A program made the translations under genes and the position numbers. Below are positions 53,201 to 61,209 of a stretch of DNA of 64,000 nucleotides, in pieces. How positions within the stretch are numbered: the first letter of the stretch is position 1; every line of letters begins with the position of its first letter. Source of the stretch: Streptomyces sp. CG1 (GTDB lineage: Bacteria > Actinomycetota > Actinomycetes > Streptomycetales > Streptomycetaceae); assembly GCF_041080625.1 (NCBI RefSeq), contig NZ_CP163518.1, positions 6,131,501 to 6,195,500 on the forward strand. The letters run 5' to 3'. The notes beneath the pieces are model-generated. The model worked only from the letters and a program-made list of their open reading frames with translations, was not told the origin of the DNA and did not search any database.

Positions 53201-54885
53201 GGCAGGAACCGCTCCTCCTCGTCCAGGCAGATCGCGTAGATGGCGACGGCCGGACCTTCGCGCAGCAGCCGTACGACACCAGGCAATGAGCGCAGCCGCC
53301 GCGATCCGTCCCACACGACGACGATGTCGGGCTCGGAGAACGCCGGCCCGTCACCGCGCCTCCCGGACTCAGTCAGGGCCTTCTGGCGGGCGTCCAGCAG
53401 CTGGGTCAGCTCGCCGACGCGGGCGCCGACGGTCTCGGAGTCGGTGCCTATGAGCACATTGACGTCCTGCCCGCTGGACGGATGGGTGTGCGGCAGCCAG
53501 CGCACCCAGTCCCAGCGGGTGTGGGCGTCGTTGTCCGTGAGGACGTAGAACTGCACGTCCATCGGGCTGTGCAGCACCGCGGTCTGGGCGACCGCCCACC
53601 GCCCCAGCGCCTGCGCGGACTCACCCGGCCCAGCGATGCCGACGACCCCGAGATCCTTCAGCGGCAGCGCGACCGGCGCGTCCTCGATGTGCCAGATGAC
53701 CTCGCGCCTGTGCTCGTCCTGCTCGGGGTCGTCGAGCACGACGTCGGAGCGGACTCGGCCGGTGCCGACCCGGACCAGCAGGTGGTCGGCGTCGGTGCGA
53801 CGCCGCTCCCACAGGCGCGTACGGGGACCCGTGCCGAGGGCGAGCACGGCGGCGGGATCGGGGATGGCGGCGCGGCGGTCGAGGCGCTCGGTGCGCAGCG
53901 CGTCCTGGGCGTCCTGCTCGATCCGCTCCTTGTGCTCCTTGTACTCCTTGAGCTGCTTGGCATGGGACTTGCGTCCGTGCTTCTTGTCCATGAAGTGGTT
54001 GCCGAAGAGCATGAGCGGGCTCATCACAGCCATGATCAGGTAGTACCAGCGCCCGAACACCATGGTGGAGACGACGGCGCCCACCAGCGGAAGCAGCGCC
54101 ATGAGCCAGGGCAGCGGCCGGGCCTCGTAGTCACCGGGCGGCGTGGGCAGCCGGAACTGGGTCCTGCGCTCGGGCGGGCGCAGCCGCGGGGGCCGGTTGT
54201 AGTCGAGACCGACGCCGTCGTCCGACCACTTGAGGGCTGCGTCCGGTGGGGAGTAGGCGATGATCTCGAAGAGGCTGTTGCCGAGGGACAGTTGGGAGCC
54301 GAGAGGCCAAGTGTCGTCGTCGAGGGGCTCGCCATCGAGGCGGGGGCCGTGGCCGTCGTCGGCATCCTTTCCGTCATGGCTGCTCTGCTCCACACCGCTG
54401 TCATGAACGACGACCTTGCAGGTGCCGTCGATGGCGATGGACAAAGTCGCGGCGCGCTCGGCCAGTTCACCGTCGTCGACGCGGAGCTGGGCGCCCGACC
54501 CGCCGCCGATGACGTACCGCCCCACGCCGAGTCGGTGCACGGCACCGGCCGCTGGCCCGCCGACGACCCGGAACTCCACCACACCGGTGGGCTCGCCGAA
54601 CACACACCCGGCCGGATCGTGCAGGCTGACGACGGCTCCGTCCCGCAGCGGCGATCCCACGACGGTCGCACTCGGGTCGAGGGGATAGCCGTCGACGAAT
54701 GCGTGGGGGGCACCGCCGGCTTGCCGGTGCCCGCCAATGGGGATGATCTCCGCGCCATGGCCGACCCCGACCTGCCGCGCCAGCTCCCGGGTGATGTCGC
54801 CCACTGTCGACTCCGGGTCGGCGTCGAGCACCACGTCGGCGCCGGCACCGACGAGCGGGTCGACGACGGTCAGACTCAGGCGCAC
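50296..54885 (-). CDS. EssC/EccC-like FtsK-SpoIIIE ATPase of a type VII secretion system
   Basis: A 1529-residue motor. The N-terminal 240 residues look like two FHA-type domains (DGELAERAATLSIAI in the second); two membrane helices follow at about 257-295. Three ATPase domains: D1 Walker A GTTGSGKSELLQT near residue 720 with Walker B LLIVIDEFASMV; D2 GAPRSGRSQVLRT near 1052; D3 GGPAKSGRSTVLLS near 1347. D2 and D3 have Arg in place of the Walker A Lys. A single chain with FHA domains resembles Firmicutes EssC rather than mycobacterial EccCa/CcB. GTG has GAGGAGGACAAAC before it. No other core component is encoded nearby. Confidence 0.92.
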   Translation of the reverse strand: MRLSLTVVDPLVGAGADVVLDADPESTVGDITRELARQVGVGHGAEIIPIGGHRQAGGAPHAFVDGYPLDPSATVVGSPLRDGAVVSLHDPAGCVFGEPTGVVEFRVVGGPAAGAVHRLGVGRYVIGGGSGAQLRVDDGELAERAATLSIAIDGTCKVVVHDSGVEQSSHDGKDADDGHGPRLDGEPLDDDTWPLGSQLSLGNSLFEIIAYSPPDAALKWSDDGVGLDYNRPPRLRPPERRTQFRLPTPPGDYEARPLPWLMALLPLVGAVVSTMVFGRWYYLIMAVMSPLMLFGNHFMDKKHGRKSHAKQLKEYKEHKERIEQDAQDALRTERLDRRAAIPDPAAVLALGTGPRTRLWERRRTDADHLLVRVGTGRVRSDVVLDDPEQDEHRREVIWHIEDAPVALPLKDLGVVGIAGPGESAQALGRWAVAQTAVLHSPMDVQFYVLTDNDAHTRWDWVRWLPHTHPSSGQDVNVLIGTDSETVGARVGELTQLLDARQKALTESGRRGDGPAFSEPDIVVVWDGSRRLRSLPGVVRLLREGPAVAIYAICLDEEERFLPGECQGVVVAEPRRIDDPAAPAVAAVAQPSAGGFPSFQAWHQTAQQAHEAIEQDLPLRLRVQQSGVRRMTDVRPDFVSSAWCARLSRSLSPLRDTSGETEDSALPGSSRLLDVLQLEPPTGDAVATRWRMGGQSTMAVVGESYDGPFGIDIRRDGPHGLIAGTTGSGKSELLQTIVAALAVANTPENMTFVLVDYKGGSAFKDCVKLPHTVGMVTDLDAHLVERALESLGAELKRREHILAAVEIKDIEDYQDFVRRNPSHAPLPRLLIVIDEFASMVRDLPDFVTGLVNIAQRGRSLGIHLLLATQRPSGVVSPEIRANTNLRIALRVTDAGESSDVIDAPDAGHISKSTPGRAYVRLGHASLIPFQSGRVGGRRPGAADPQTLAPWAGQLAWQDLGRPTLQKPKSEAREDDEITDLKVLVDAVLDANRALAIPAQHSPWLPALEETLLLDDIPAVRGEGALPAAPYGVADLPADQARRPVVVDFAGFGHLLIAGAPRSGRSQVLRTIAGSLARTLSCADVHLYGIDCGNGALNALTRLPHCGAVVGRNQLERVVRLFTRVSGELTRRQDLFAEQGYADIGEQRGAVPEGERLPHIVVLLDRWEGWLPTLGEYEHGDLTDQLMAMMREGASVGIHIVITGDRQLLSGRISSLTEDKYGLRLADRSDFSMLDINARKVPEEIPPGRAFRAETAAETQFALLSEDTTGQGQAAALVAIGEAAAVRDAEVPRSLRPFRVDVLPSRISFADAWAMRDTATSASPLWSLVGVGGDELTAFGPDLAQGVPAFVIGGPAKSGRSTVLLSMARSYLEQGVRLVLAVPRPSPLRELEGQEGVLQVFTGRDIDEDELEEAIGSAGPEQPVVVLVDDAEVLDDCDAEDVFKRIVERGVEQGLAVVIAGDEEEICDGFSGWQVDMKKARRGILLSPQDTSAGELIGIRTTRSTVGGPITPGRGMLHLGGGTHVTVTTPL

Positions 54886-55143
54886 GTTTGTCCTCCTCGT
54901 GGGGCTGAGACCGTCCCCGCAACGTTGAACACAGTGGGGTTGACATTAGCCGTCCGCGCTGACAGTGCCGCAACGGGATGTGCACCGGTTCACGACTCCC
55001 TCGCACAACTGCCCTGTGACCTCAACGGTCTCAGCCGTAGGATCTTTGCTCGTGCGGACGCTTGCGGCGGCACGCCGGCATAGCGTCGCGATGTCAGCCA
55101 TGGGGGAAGGCTCTGTGGCGTACCGGAACGGGAGGGATCGGTC

Positions 55144-55443
55144 ATGGGCAAGGACACCGCTCTTACTTATGCCGACATGGACAAGCAGGCCGGTGAGCTG
55201 ATCAAGGCCATGCACCACATGGAGGAGCAGCTCAAGGGTATCGAGAGGGGTGTGGAGAGCCTCGTGGCGCACGGCTTCACCACGCAGAAGGCCTCGGGTG
55301 CCTACGAGGAGTCCATCAAGGAATTCACCAAGGGCGCGGCGAAGACCGTCCAGGGTCTGCACGGCCTGTCCAAGTTCCTCACGGACGCGAGGAAGGCCTA
55401 CGAGCACCTGGACCACCAGCTGGCCCAGGGTGCCAGGGGTTAG
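55144..55443 (+). CDS. WXG100-size protein next to the ATPase
   Basis: A 99-residue helical protein, divergent from the ATPase gene, with GGGAGGGATC before the ATG. It has the helix-turn-helix design of WXG100 proteins, but the turn reads LVAHGFTTQKASGAY, so the Trp-x-Gly is replaced by His-Gly. The C-terminal helix ends KAYEHLDHQLAQGARG, which resembles the ends of both cassette small proteins. It is the best candidate for the primary substrate of the ATPase. Confidence 0.78.
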   Translation: MGKDTALTYADMDKQAGELIKAMHHMEEQLKGIERGVESLVAHGFTTQKASGAYEESIKEFTKGAAKTVQGLHGLSKFLTDARKAYEHLDHQLAQGARG

Positions 55444-55466
55444 TAAAGTTCGGCTCACTGAACTAC

Positions 55467-55505
55467 CGGGTGCGACGGGTCACTTACGGTGTCCCGTCGC
55501 ACCCG
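55467..55505. terminator. perfect 13-base hairpin terminator
   Basis: CGGGTGCGACGGG and CCCGTCGCACCCG pair perfectly around a 13-base loop, between the convergent WXG100-size gene and the 237-aa gene. Confidence 0.85.
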
Positions 55506-55509
55506 CGTG

Positions 55510-56223
55510 TCATGCTCCGGCGCCCTGGCTCTCACCGGTCTGCGGGTGGCGCATCAGATACAGGTGAAGATCGCTGCGCCACTCCTCACTCGTCAAGGTC
55601 AGCCACGAGCCGTCCTTGAAACGGAGGAGCAGCTTGTCACTCTCGAACGCGGGGAGCGGGTCCGCAAGGACGGCGTCTCCGGCGGGAATCTCGGCGACAA
55701 GCTGCATGCGGTCGTCCCGTCGGACGGACACGCGTTTGAGCGGTGCGGCCAGCAGTATGCGGCCCTGGGCAAGTGCGACGAACCGTTGATGGTGGGAGGA
55801 ATGGCTGTACCACTGCAGGAGAAGCCGACCGGCGGACCGGGTCCAATCGCCGTCGAAGGCCTTGTCGAGGCCGAGTTCCACGATGGCTTCGTTGCGTCGC
55901 TTGAGGTCGAGCTTCTTGGCCCGGGCGCGGTCGCGTTCCCCCTCCTGCGTCGACAGCAGAAGCTTGAGGTACTCCTCTCCCGAAGCAAGCAGGCTGAACA
56001 CCTTGGCGACGAACATCAGGGGCGCGGCGAGAACGACCCCGAGTATGCCGAGGGGCCGCATGTAGGCGGGCCGCAAGGGCCCCGATCCTGCCGCGCTGTG
56101 TACGTCTGCGGGCGGTTCGGGGATCTTGCCGATCGTGCACCAGGCTGCTGCGTCCGGAGTGATGCCGAGTCGGTTCTGTATGGCGCGGTCGGTGCTGTTG
56201 GGCAAACCCGTCCCACCTTCCAT
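55510..56223 (-). CDS. hypothetical membrane-associated protein, 237 aa
   Basis: A 237-residue protein with one hydrophobic segment (MRPLGILGVVLAAPLMFVAKVFSLLAS, about residues 55-80), then a charged helical stretch (EEYLKLLLSTQEGERDRARAKKLDLKRR, quoted in part) and a C-terminal domain with repeated short strands (GRILLAAPLKRVSV, LLLRFKDGSWLTLT) resembling a PH-like fold. The family is unknown. It is divergent from cassette B. Confidence 0.68.
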   Translation of the reverse strand: MEGGTGLPNSTDRAIQNRLGITPDAAAWCTIGKIPEPPADVHSAAGSGPLRPAYMRPLGILGVVLAAPLMFVAKVFSLLASGEEYLKLLLSTQEGERDRARAKKLDLKRRNEAIVELGLDKAFDGDWTRSAGRLLLQWYSHSSHHQRFVALAQGRILLAAPLKRVSVRRDDRMQLVAEIPAGDAVLADPLPAFESDKLLLRFKDGSWLTLTSEEWRSDLHLYLMRHPQTGESQGAGA

Positions 56224-56283
56224 GTCGATTTCAAGGCGAAGCCTCGCAGCAGTGTCTCATGTTCATGATGGGGGAATTTTTCC

Positions 56284-56589
56284 GTGGCTGACAGAATCAA
56301 GTACGACCTCGATGTGATCAAGGGATGCTCGCGTGCGCTCGGCAAGTTGCACAACGAGTTCGATCGACACGGCAATCCTGCGGACGGCTATGAGGATGAA
56401 CTGGGACATGGTGGCCTGAAGGACGCATTCGACGAGTTCGGTACCACTTGGAAGAAGACGCGCAAGAAACTCTCGAAGGAGCTCAAGAAGCTCGCAGAGT
56501 ACACCGGTGCCGCAGCGGAGAAGTACGAACAGATCGACCACGATCTGGCCAAGGCCATTGTTGACGCCACAGGTAAGGGGAAGAAGTGA
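56284..56589 (+). CDS. WXG100-like small protein, cassette B
   Basis: A 101-residue helical protein, highly charged, with a Gly-rich turn (EDELGHGGLKDAF) in place of a strict WxG and W at FGTTWKKTRKKL; it ends QIDHDLAKAIVDATGKGKK. The size, helix layout and tail match the cassette A protein. It overlaps the next gene by four bases (GTGA). A and T are commoner in third positions than in housekeeping genes of the window. Confidence 0.72.
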   Translation: MADRIKYDLDVIKGCSRALGKLHNEFDRHGNPADGYEDELGHGGLKDAFDEFGTTWKKTRKKLSKELKKLAEYTGAAAEKYEQIDHDLAKAIVDATGKGKK

Positions 56590-57857
56590 GCAGGCGATCC
56601 GGTGACTGGCCGCCGCTGTGGGACGAGGACCCCACCCCGGGGAATCCAGACGAAGTTGCGGCGCTCGGCCGCAAGTTGCGCAACATGGCCGACATGATCG
56701 ATGAGCAGGCTCGGGCCATCAAGGCGTTGTCCTCCGTGGAAGGCTGGGACAGCGAAGCCGGGCGTGCCTTCCACGAGATGGCAGATGGGGCAGGGGACCG
56801 GCTCAAGAAGTCGTTCGAGAGATACGACGAGGCGGCCAAGGCATTGGGGACGAAGGTGACCGAAGGCGAATCGAGGGAATTCGCCGGGGAGTTGCATCGT
56901 TCCCAGAAGAAGGCGGACAAGGCGCTGTCGGACTACCAGGAGGCCAAGTCCGACCACGATCTCGCCGACAGGGAGATGAAGAAGTTCACGGATAAGCATC
57001 TGGTGAGCGAGATTCCCGAGGCGGACAAGCCGGAGTACGAACGGTGGAAGAAAAAGCGTGAGGACGCGCTGCATCGGATCGGTCAGGCACGCAAAGACGT
57101 CAAGGACGCCAGGGATATCTTCGACGACGCCGGGGACCGCGCAGCCAGACACATCAAGAACGTGGTACACCACGACGCCGTACGCGACCCGGGCGGATTC
57201 ATGAACTGGCTCGCCGACTGGGCGGACATGTTCTCCAACATCTCCGCGATCCTGTCTGTTCTGACGGTCATCTGTGCGTTCGTGCCGCCGCTGCAGTTCC
57301 TGGTTCCCATCTTGGCCACCCTCGCGGTCATCACGAGTGCCGCCGCACTGGCCGGCCACGCCTACGACATGTCGGTGCGCGGCGGAAAGGTCGACTGGTT
57401 GAAGCTGGGGACGGATTTTCTGGGCGTTCTCCCCGGACTGGGCGCACTCAAGGGGTTCAAGGCTGTCGGTAAACTCAAGGGCCTCGCCAAGCTCAGGGCC
57501 TTCGGTAAGCTCGGCACTTGGGGCGAGGCTTCCGTCCGCGGTATCGATGGAATCGGACACAACTTCCTCAATGGCCTCAGTGTGACCTTGACGAACAAGG
57601 TCCTGGCCTCAGGACTCAAACTCGGGCAGAAGCTCAATGTCGGTGGCCTTCCGGAGAAGTTCGCCCCTATCGGTGGAAAACAGATCACGGGGATCATCAA
57701 GGGCAACGGACTGGCGAGTGCACTCCACCGGATGTTCAGTGGGGGGAACGGCGGGACTACCGGCTACCAGGAGCCGGACACTGCCAAGCCCACGCCGAGC
57801 CCGAGCCCTTCGCCGGGGCCCTCTCCGAAGCCGTTCCACGCCGCTCTGGCTGCTTAG
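56586..57857 (+). CDS. type VII-secreted-like helical membrane protein, cassette B
   Basis: A 423-residue protein starting DWPPLWDEDPTPGNPDEV, the same signal-like beginning as cassette A, then helices with a Trp turn (SSVEGWDSEAGRAFHEMAD) and a QKKADKALSDYQEAKSDHD coiled coil. Two hydrophobic segments near 225-260 (ISAILSVLTVICAFVPPL, ATLAVITSAAALAG), a Gly/Lys-rich domain and a Thr/Pro/Ser-rich tail (SPSPSPGPSPKPF) follow. No catalytic toxin motif seen. It is probably an exported effector or scaffold. Confidence 0.72.
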   Translation: MSRRSGDWPPLWDEDPTPGNPDEVAALGRKLRNMADMIDEQARAIKALSSVEGWDSEAGRAFHEMADGAGDRLKKSFERYDEAAKALGTKVTEGESREFAGELHRSQKKADKALSDYQEAKSDHDLADREMKKFTDKHLVSEIPEADKPEYERWKKKREDALHRIGQARKDVKDARDIFDDAGDRAARHIKNVVHHDAVRDPGGFMNWLADWADMFSNISAILSVLTVICAFVPPLQFLVPILATLAVITSAAALAGHAYDMSVRGGKVDWLKLGTDFLGVLPGLGALKGFKAVGKLKGLAKLRAFGKLGTWGEASVRGIDGIGHNFLNGLSVTLTNKVLASGLKLGQKLNVGGLPEKFAPIGGKQITGIIKGNGLASALHRMFSGGNGGTTGYQEPDTAKPTPSPSPSPGPSPKPFHAALAA

Positions 57858-57904
57858 GCCCGTGGCTTGCCGAGGAGGAATGCGAAGGAAGGAGGCTCAG
57901 CCGC

Positions 57905-58483
57905 GTGAGCGACCCGAGCGATCTCGGTGAATGGGAATTTGTCGGCCGCAGAGGCGGGGATCCTGCACGGCTTGTCCCGGGTGAGGTGATCGCCGGAGTT
58001 CCCGCCGCGAAGGCGCTGGCGGAGCGGTCGAGTAAGGAACTCCGTTTCGACTTCCTGGACGACCGAGCGGTGCTTCGTATGCTCCGGCTTCGGCATGAGG
58101 ACGAGGTGGCGATGTTCAATGGCGGGTTGAAGACAGGACTCCCTCTCGCCCTTGTCGGTTTCGGTGCAGCGGTGTGCTGGGGCGGAGTCGTCCAGTACTG
58201 GGAGTCGAGCTCGGCACGTGCCGCTTACGCGGTAGTGGCCGTCATCGTCGTACTGCTCTTGGTAGCTGTGTATGTCCGGACCGCTATGGTGCATTGGGGA
58301 GACCCCAAACGCCAGAACCTCCGGGCTCGCGCGCGAAGGTATCGCGAACTCGCGCGTCTGGCGCGTAGCGAGGGAGCGGACATCCCTGCCCACTATCCGC
58401 ATTACGGCCCTTATCCCTTCGCGGCCACATTTCACCCCGAAGTGGACGAAGTAGAGAGCAGCGATGGAGGGGCCCGATCGTGA
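57905..58483 (+). CDS. two-helix membrane protein of cassette B
   Basis: A 192-residue protein: a cytoplasmic N-terminal part of about 75 residues, two membrane helices (GLPLALVGFGAAVCWGGVV and AAYAVVAVIVVLLLVAVYV), and an Arg-rich then His/Pro-rich tail. GTG 57905 has AAGGAGG upstream; the long open frame before it lies inside the preceding gene. No family recognised. The next gene starts in its stop codon. Confidence 0.72.
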   Translation: MSDPSDLGEWEFVGRRGGDPARLVPGEVIAGVPAAKALAERSSKELRFDFLDDRAVLRMLRLRHEDEVAMFNGGLKTGLPLALVGFGAAVCWGGVVQYWESSSARAAYAVVAVIVVLLLVAVYVRTAMVHWGDPKRQNLRARARRYRELARLARSEGADIPAHYPHYGPYPFAATFHPEVDEVESSDGGARS

Positions 58484-59148
58484 GCGCTGTAACAGCTGAA
58501 GAGAATGTCCGGGGCGTCGTCAGCGGTCACGGCATCGACGTCCGCTGGATCGTGCCGGATGGATTCTTCGAGATCCCCATGGACGCCGAGGACCTGGACG
58601 AAACCGCCGAGCAACTCATCGAGCTGGCGCGTGCCGTGATGCCGGAGGCCACATTCGAAGCACAGCTGGAGTGGGCGGTCATGGTCGCAGCCCACTACGA
58701 CTCCTTCGTCGAGGCCGGAATCCAGTACTCCGGGTTCGTCCTCACCGAGGTGGACGGTGAGCGCTGTACGGCGACGGTGACGGTGAGCCTGATCGACCTC
58801 GACGAAAGAGCCGGCACGCGGCCCGTGGGATTTCTGGGGTCGACCATGCGGTACCTGGGCATGGGGCAGGTCAGCGAGATCGAGCTGCCGTGCGGCCCTG
58901 CCGTTTCCTGTATCGGGACCAGGAAGGGAAGCCTGCCCGGCAGCCTCACCGCATCCGGGGCGGACGAAGCGATCCTGACGTCCTTCATCCAGGTCCAGAT
59001 TCCTCTGGCCAACGGGACGGCTCTGGTACTAGAGATGGGCACCCCGACGCCGGCGGGCTGGGACGTGTTCTCGGCTATGTTCGCCGGTACCGTGAAGAGT
59101 GTCCGCCTGTTCGACGAGTCGGGCAAGCCGACGGTGATGCCCGGATGA
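58480..59148 (+). CDS. hypothetical soluble protein of cassette B, 222 aa
   Basis: A 222-residue protein with WIVPDGFFEIPM near residue 23, a helical middle and a beta-rich C-terminal half (IQVQIPLANGTALVLEMGTPTPAGWDVF, quoted in part as a strand-turn unit). It shares the P-x-x-W/F-x-x-I/V start with the 59145 and 48963 products and may be a distant paralogue. GTGA/ATGA overlaps join it to both neighbours. Confidence 0.68.
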   Translation: MSAVTAEENVRGVVSGHGIDVRWIVPDGFFEIPMDAEDLDETAEQLIELARAVMPEATFEAQLEWAVMVAAHYDSFVEAGIQYSGFVLTEVDGERCTATVTVSLIDLDERAGTRPVGFLGSTMRYLGMGQVSEIELPCGPAVSCIGTRKGSLPGSLTASGADEAILTSFIQVQIPLANGTALVLEMGTPTPAGWDVFSAMFAGTVKSVRLFDESGKPTVMPG

Positions 59149-59708
59149 CCTCGGAATCCGAGATCAGTGCGCCTCCCAAGGACTACCGGCTCCTGGTCCC
59201 CCGGGACTGGTTCCGTGTCGACCTGACCCGGCAGGGCTGGCGCGCTCAGCTCAAGACTTTCGTGGACCGTCAGGCCGAGGGCAAGTACGTCTCGGCAGAG
59301 GCCAAACAGGAGGTCTGGGCGGCGCTGCGCAACACCGCGGAGGCCGGGGTGCGGGGCGGTGCGCTGGAATTCTTCCTCCGGCCGGAGGCGGGGGGCGGAG
59401 GTATTCTGCCAGCTTCGCTGATCGTCTCCCTGATTCCCAGGACCGGATCCCTGACGCCTCGCGAACTCCAGGAATCGTTCAAGGCGAAGGAACGGCAGCA
59501 CACGCACCCGGCCGACGTGTCAACGGTTGAACTTCCCGCAGGCGAAGCAGTGCAGATCCGCACTGCAACCACCATGGATCTGTACGTGAGGATGCCTGGA
59601 GGCGTCGGCTATCTCGTCCTCGCGTTCGCCGTACCGGTAGGCGGGGTGACGGGCCCGATGCACCGGCTCTGCGAGTCGATCGCGGAGTCCTTGCGGTGGA
59701 TTGTCTGA
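59145..59708 (+). CDS. small soluble protein ending cassette B (related to the 48963 product)
   Basis: A 187-residue protein starting PPKDYRLLVPRDWFRVDL and containing GGGGILPASLIVSLIP and VSTVELPAGEAVQIRTAT. It resembles the cassette A protein at 48963 in order and motifs. Its likely cytoplasmic role in the locus (chaperone or immunity) is inference. The gene ends 87 bases before the IS element. Confidence 0.7.
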   Translation: MTSESEISAPPKDYRLLVPRDWFRVDLTRQGWRAQLKTFVDRQAEGKYVSAEAKQEVWAALRNTAEAGVRGGALEFFLRPEAGGGGILPASLIVSLIPRTGSLTPRELQESFKAKERQHTHPADVSTVELPAGEAVQIRTATTMDLYVRMPGGVGYLVLAFAVPVGGVTGPMHRLCESIAESLRWIV

Positions 59709-59795
59709 GCCACCACACAGGGTAGCCACCATGCGACAGTCTGCGAGCCTACCGGCTATCCGTGCACGTCACATGGATACAGTTGGTGTGATCGA

Positions 59796-59827
59796 GAGAC
59801 CTCGGTCACGTCCGCTGAAGTGGTGTA
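59796..59827. repeat. left terminal inverted repeat of the IS256-type element
   Basis: Starts gagacctcggtcacgtcc and ends gaagtggtgta; it matches the right end in all but a few positions. Confidence 0.82.
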
Positions 59828-59859
59828 TCGACGGCCACTCGGTGATCTCTTCTTTGAGG

Positions 59860-61098
59860 CTATGCGGTGAGTTCGGTGGGCAGGACGGTCTCGTCGGTTT
59901 CTGACTCGATCGGGTGGAGGCGGGCCTTGGCGAGCAGGTCGAGTCCCGTGTAACGGCGGGCTTCGGTCCACTCGTCGTTCTGCTCGGCCAGGACCGCGCC
60001 GACCAAGCGGATCAGAGCGGTGCGGTCGGGGAAGATGCCGACCACGTCGGTGCGGCGGCGGATCTCCTTGTTGAGCCGTTCCTGCGGATTGTTCGACCAG
60101 ATCTGCCGCCAGATCTCGCGCGGGAACACGGTGAACGCCAGCGCGTCGCCCTGGGCGGCGTCCAAGTGGGCTGCGGCCTTGGGGAACTTGGCTTCCAGGG
60201 CATCCAGCACGTGCCGCATCTGGGCCTGGACGGCGTCGGTGTCGGGCTGTTCGAAGACGGTCCGCAGCAGCGTGGCCACCCAAGGCTGGGCCGACTTGGG
60301 GACCTGGCTCAGCAGCGCGCGGGCGTAGTGGGTGCGGCATCGCTGCCAGCTCGCGCCGGGCAGGGTGGCGCCGATCGCGTTGACCAGGCCCATGTGCGCG
60401 TCGGAGATGACGAGTTGGACGCCGGACAGGCCGCGGGCGATCAACGAGCGCAGGAAGGCCAGCCGGCCGGCGCCGTCCTCGGCGGTGGCCACGTCCAGGC
60501 CGAGGATCTCGCGGTGGCCGTCGGCGTTGACGCCGACCGCGATCAATGCGTGGACGTTGATGATGCGGCCGCCCTCGCGGACCTTCTGCGTGAGCGCATC
60601 CACCCAGACGAAGGCGTAGGGGCTGGCGTCCAGGGGTCGGTTACGGAACGCGGCGACTTGCTCGTCCAGATGCTTGGCCATCGCGCTGACCTGGGACTTC
60701 GACAGCTGGGTCACCCCGAGCGACTCGGCGAGCTTCTCGACCCGGCGCGTGCTCACGCCCAGCAGGTAGGCGGTGGCGACCACCGAGATCAGGGCCTGCT
60801 CGGCACGCCGACGGCGTTCCAGCAGCCAGTGCGGGAAGTAACTCCCGGACCTGAGCTTGGGGATGGCGAGTTCGACGGTGCCGGCCCTCGTGTCCCACTC
60901 GCGCGGGCGATAGCCGTTGCGGTGGTTGACTCGCTCGTCGCTGACCTGACCGTATTCGGCGTTGCAGAGGGAGTCGGCCTCCGCGGACATGAGCGCGTCG
61001 GCGAATGTCTTGACCATCGCGCGCAGCAGATCGGGACTCGCCGCGGCGAGGTTGTCTTCCGCGAGGGCGTGCAGGGGCAGACTGTCGGGTGCGGTCAT
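59860..61098 (-). CDS. IS256-family transposase
   Basis: A 412-residue mutator-type DDE transposase. The family landmarks are FVWVDALTQKVREGGRI (first catalytic Asp, near residue 165), LVISDAHMGLVNAI (second Asp, near 230), RCRTHYARALL, and NPQERLNKEIRRRTDVVGIFP (Glu, near 338). It appears full-length and intact, so the element may be active. Confidence 0.95.
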   Translation of the reverse strand: MTAPDSLPLHALAEDNLAAASPDLLRAMVKTFADALMSAEADSLCNAEYGQVSDERVNHRNGYRPREWDTRAGTVELAIPKLRSGSYFPHWLLERRRRAEQALISVVATAYLLGVSTRRVEKLAESLGVTQLSKSQVSAMAKHLDEQVAAFRNRPLDASPYAFVWVDALTQKVREGGRIINVHALIAVGVNADGHREILGLDVATAEDGAGRLAFLRSLIARGLSGVQLVISDAHMGLVNAIGATLPGASWQRCRTHYARALLSQVPKSAQPWVATLLRTVFEQPDTDAVQAQMRHVLDALEAKFPKAAAHLDAAQGDALAFTVFPREIWRQIWSNNPQERLNKEIRRRTDVVGIFPDRTALIRLVGAVLAEQNDEWTEARRYTGLDLLAKARLHPIESETDETVLPTELTA

Positions 61099-61209
61099 CG
61101 TGCTGATCTCCTTCGTGACTCGACATCTCGAAGATCAGCCGGTGGCCGTTCTTGTATCCGGGCACTCACTCCGACGCCGGGGAAAACGCCCGGATCAGGT
61201 GGGAGCCCG

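Noticed and set aside
53482..55083. Plus-strand 533-aa open frame opposite the ATPase gene
   Set aside because: It is a GC-driven shadow of the ATPase gene, with no recognisable domain and improbable composition.
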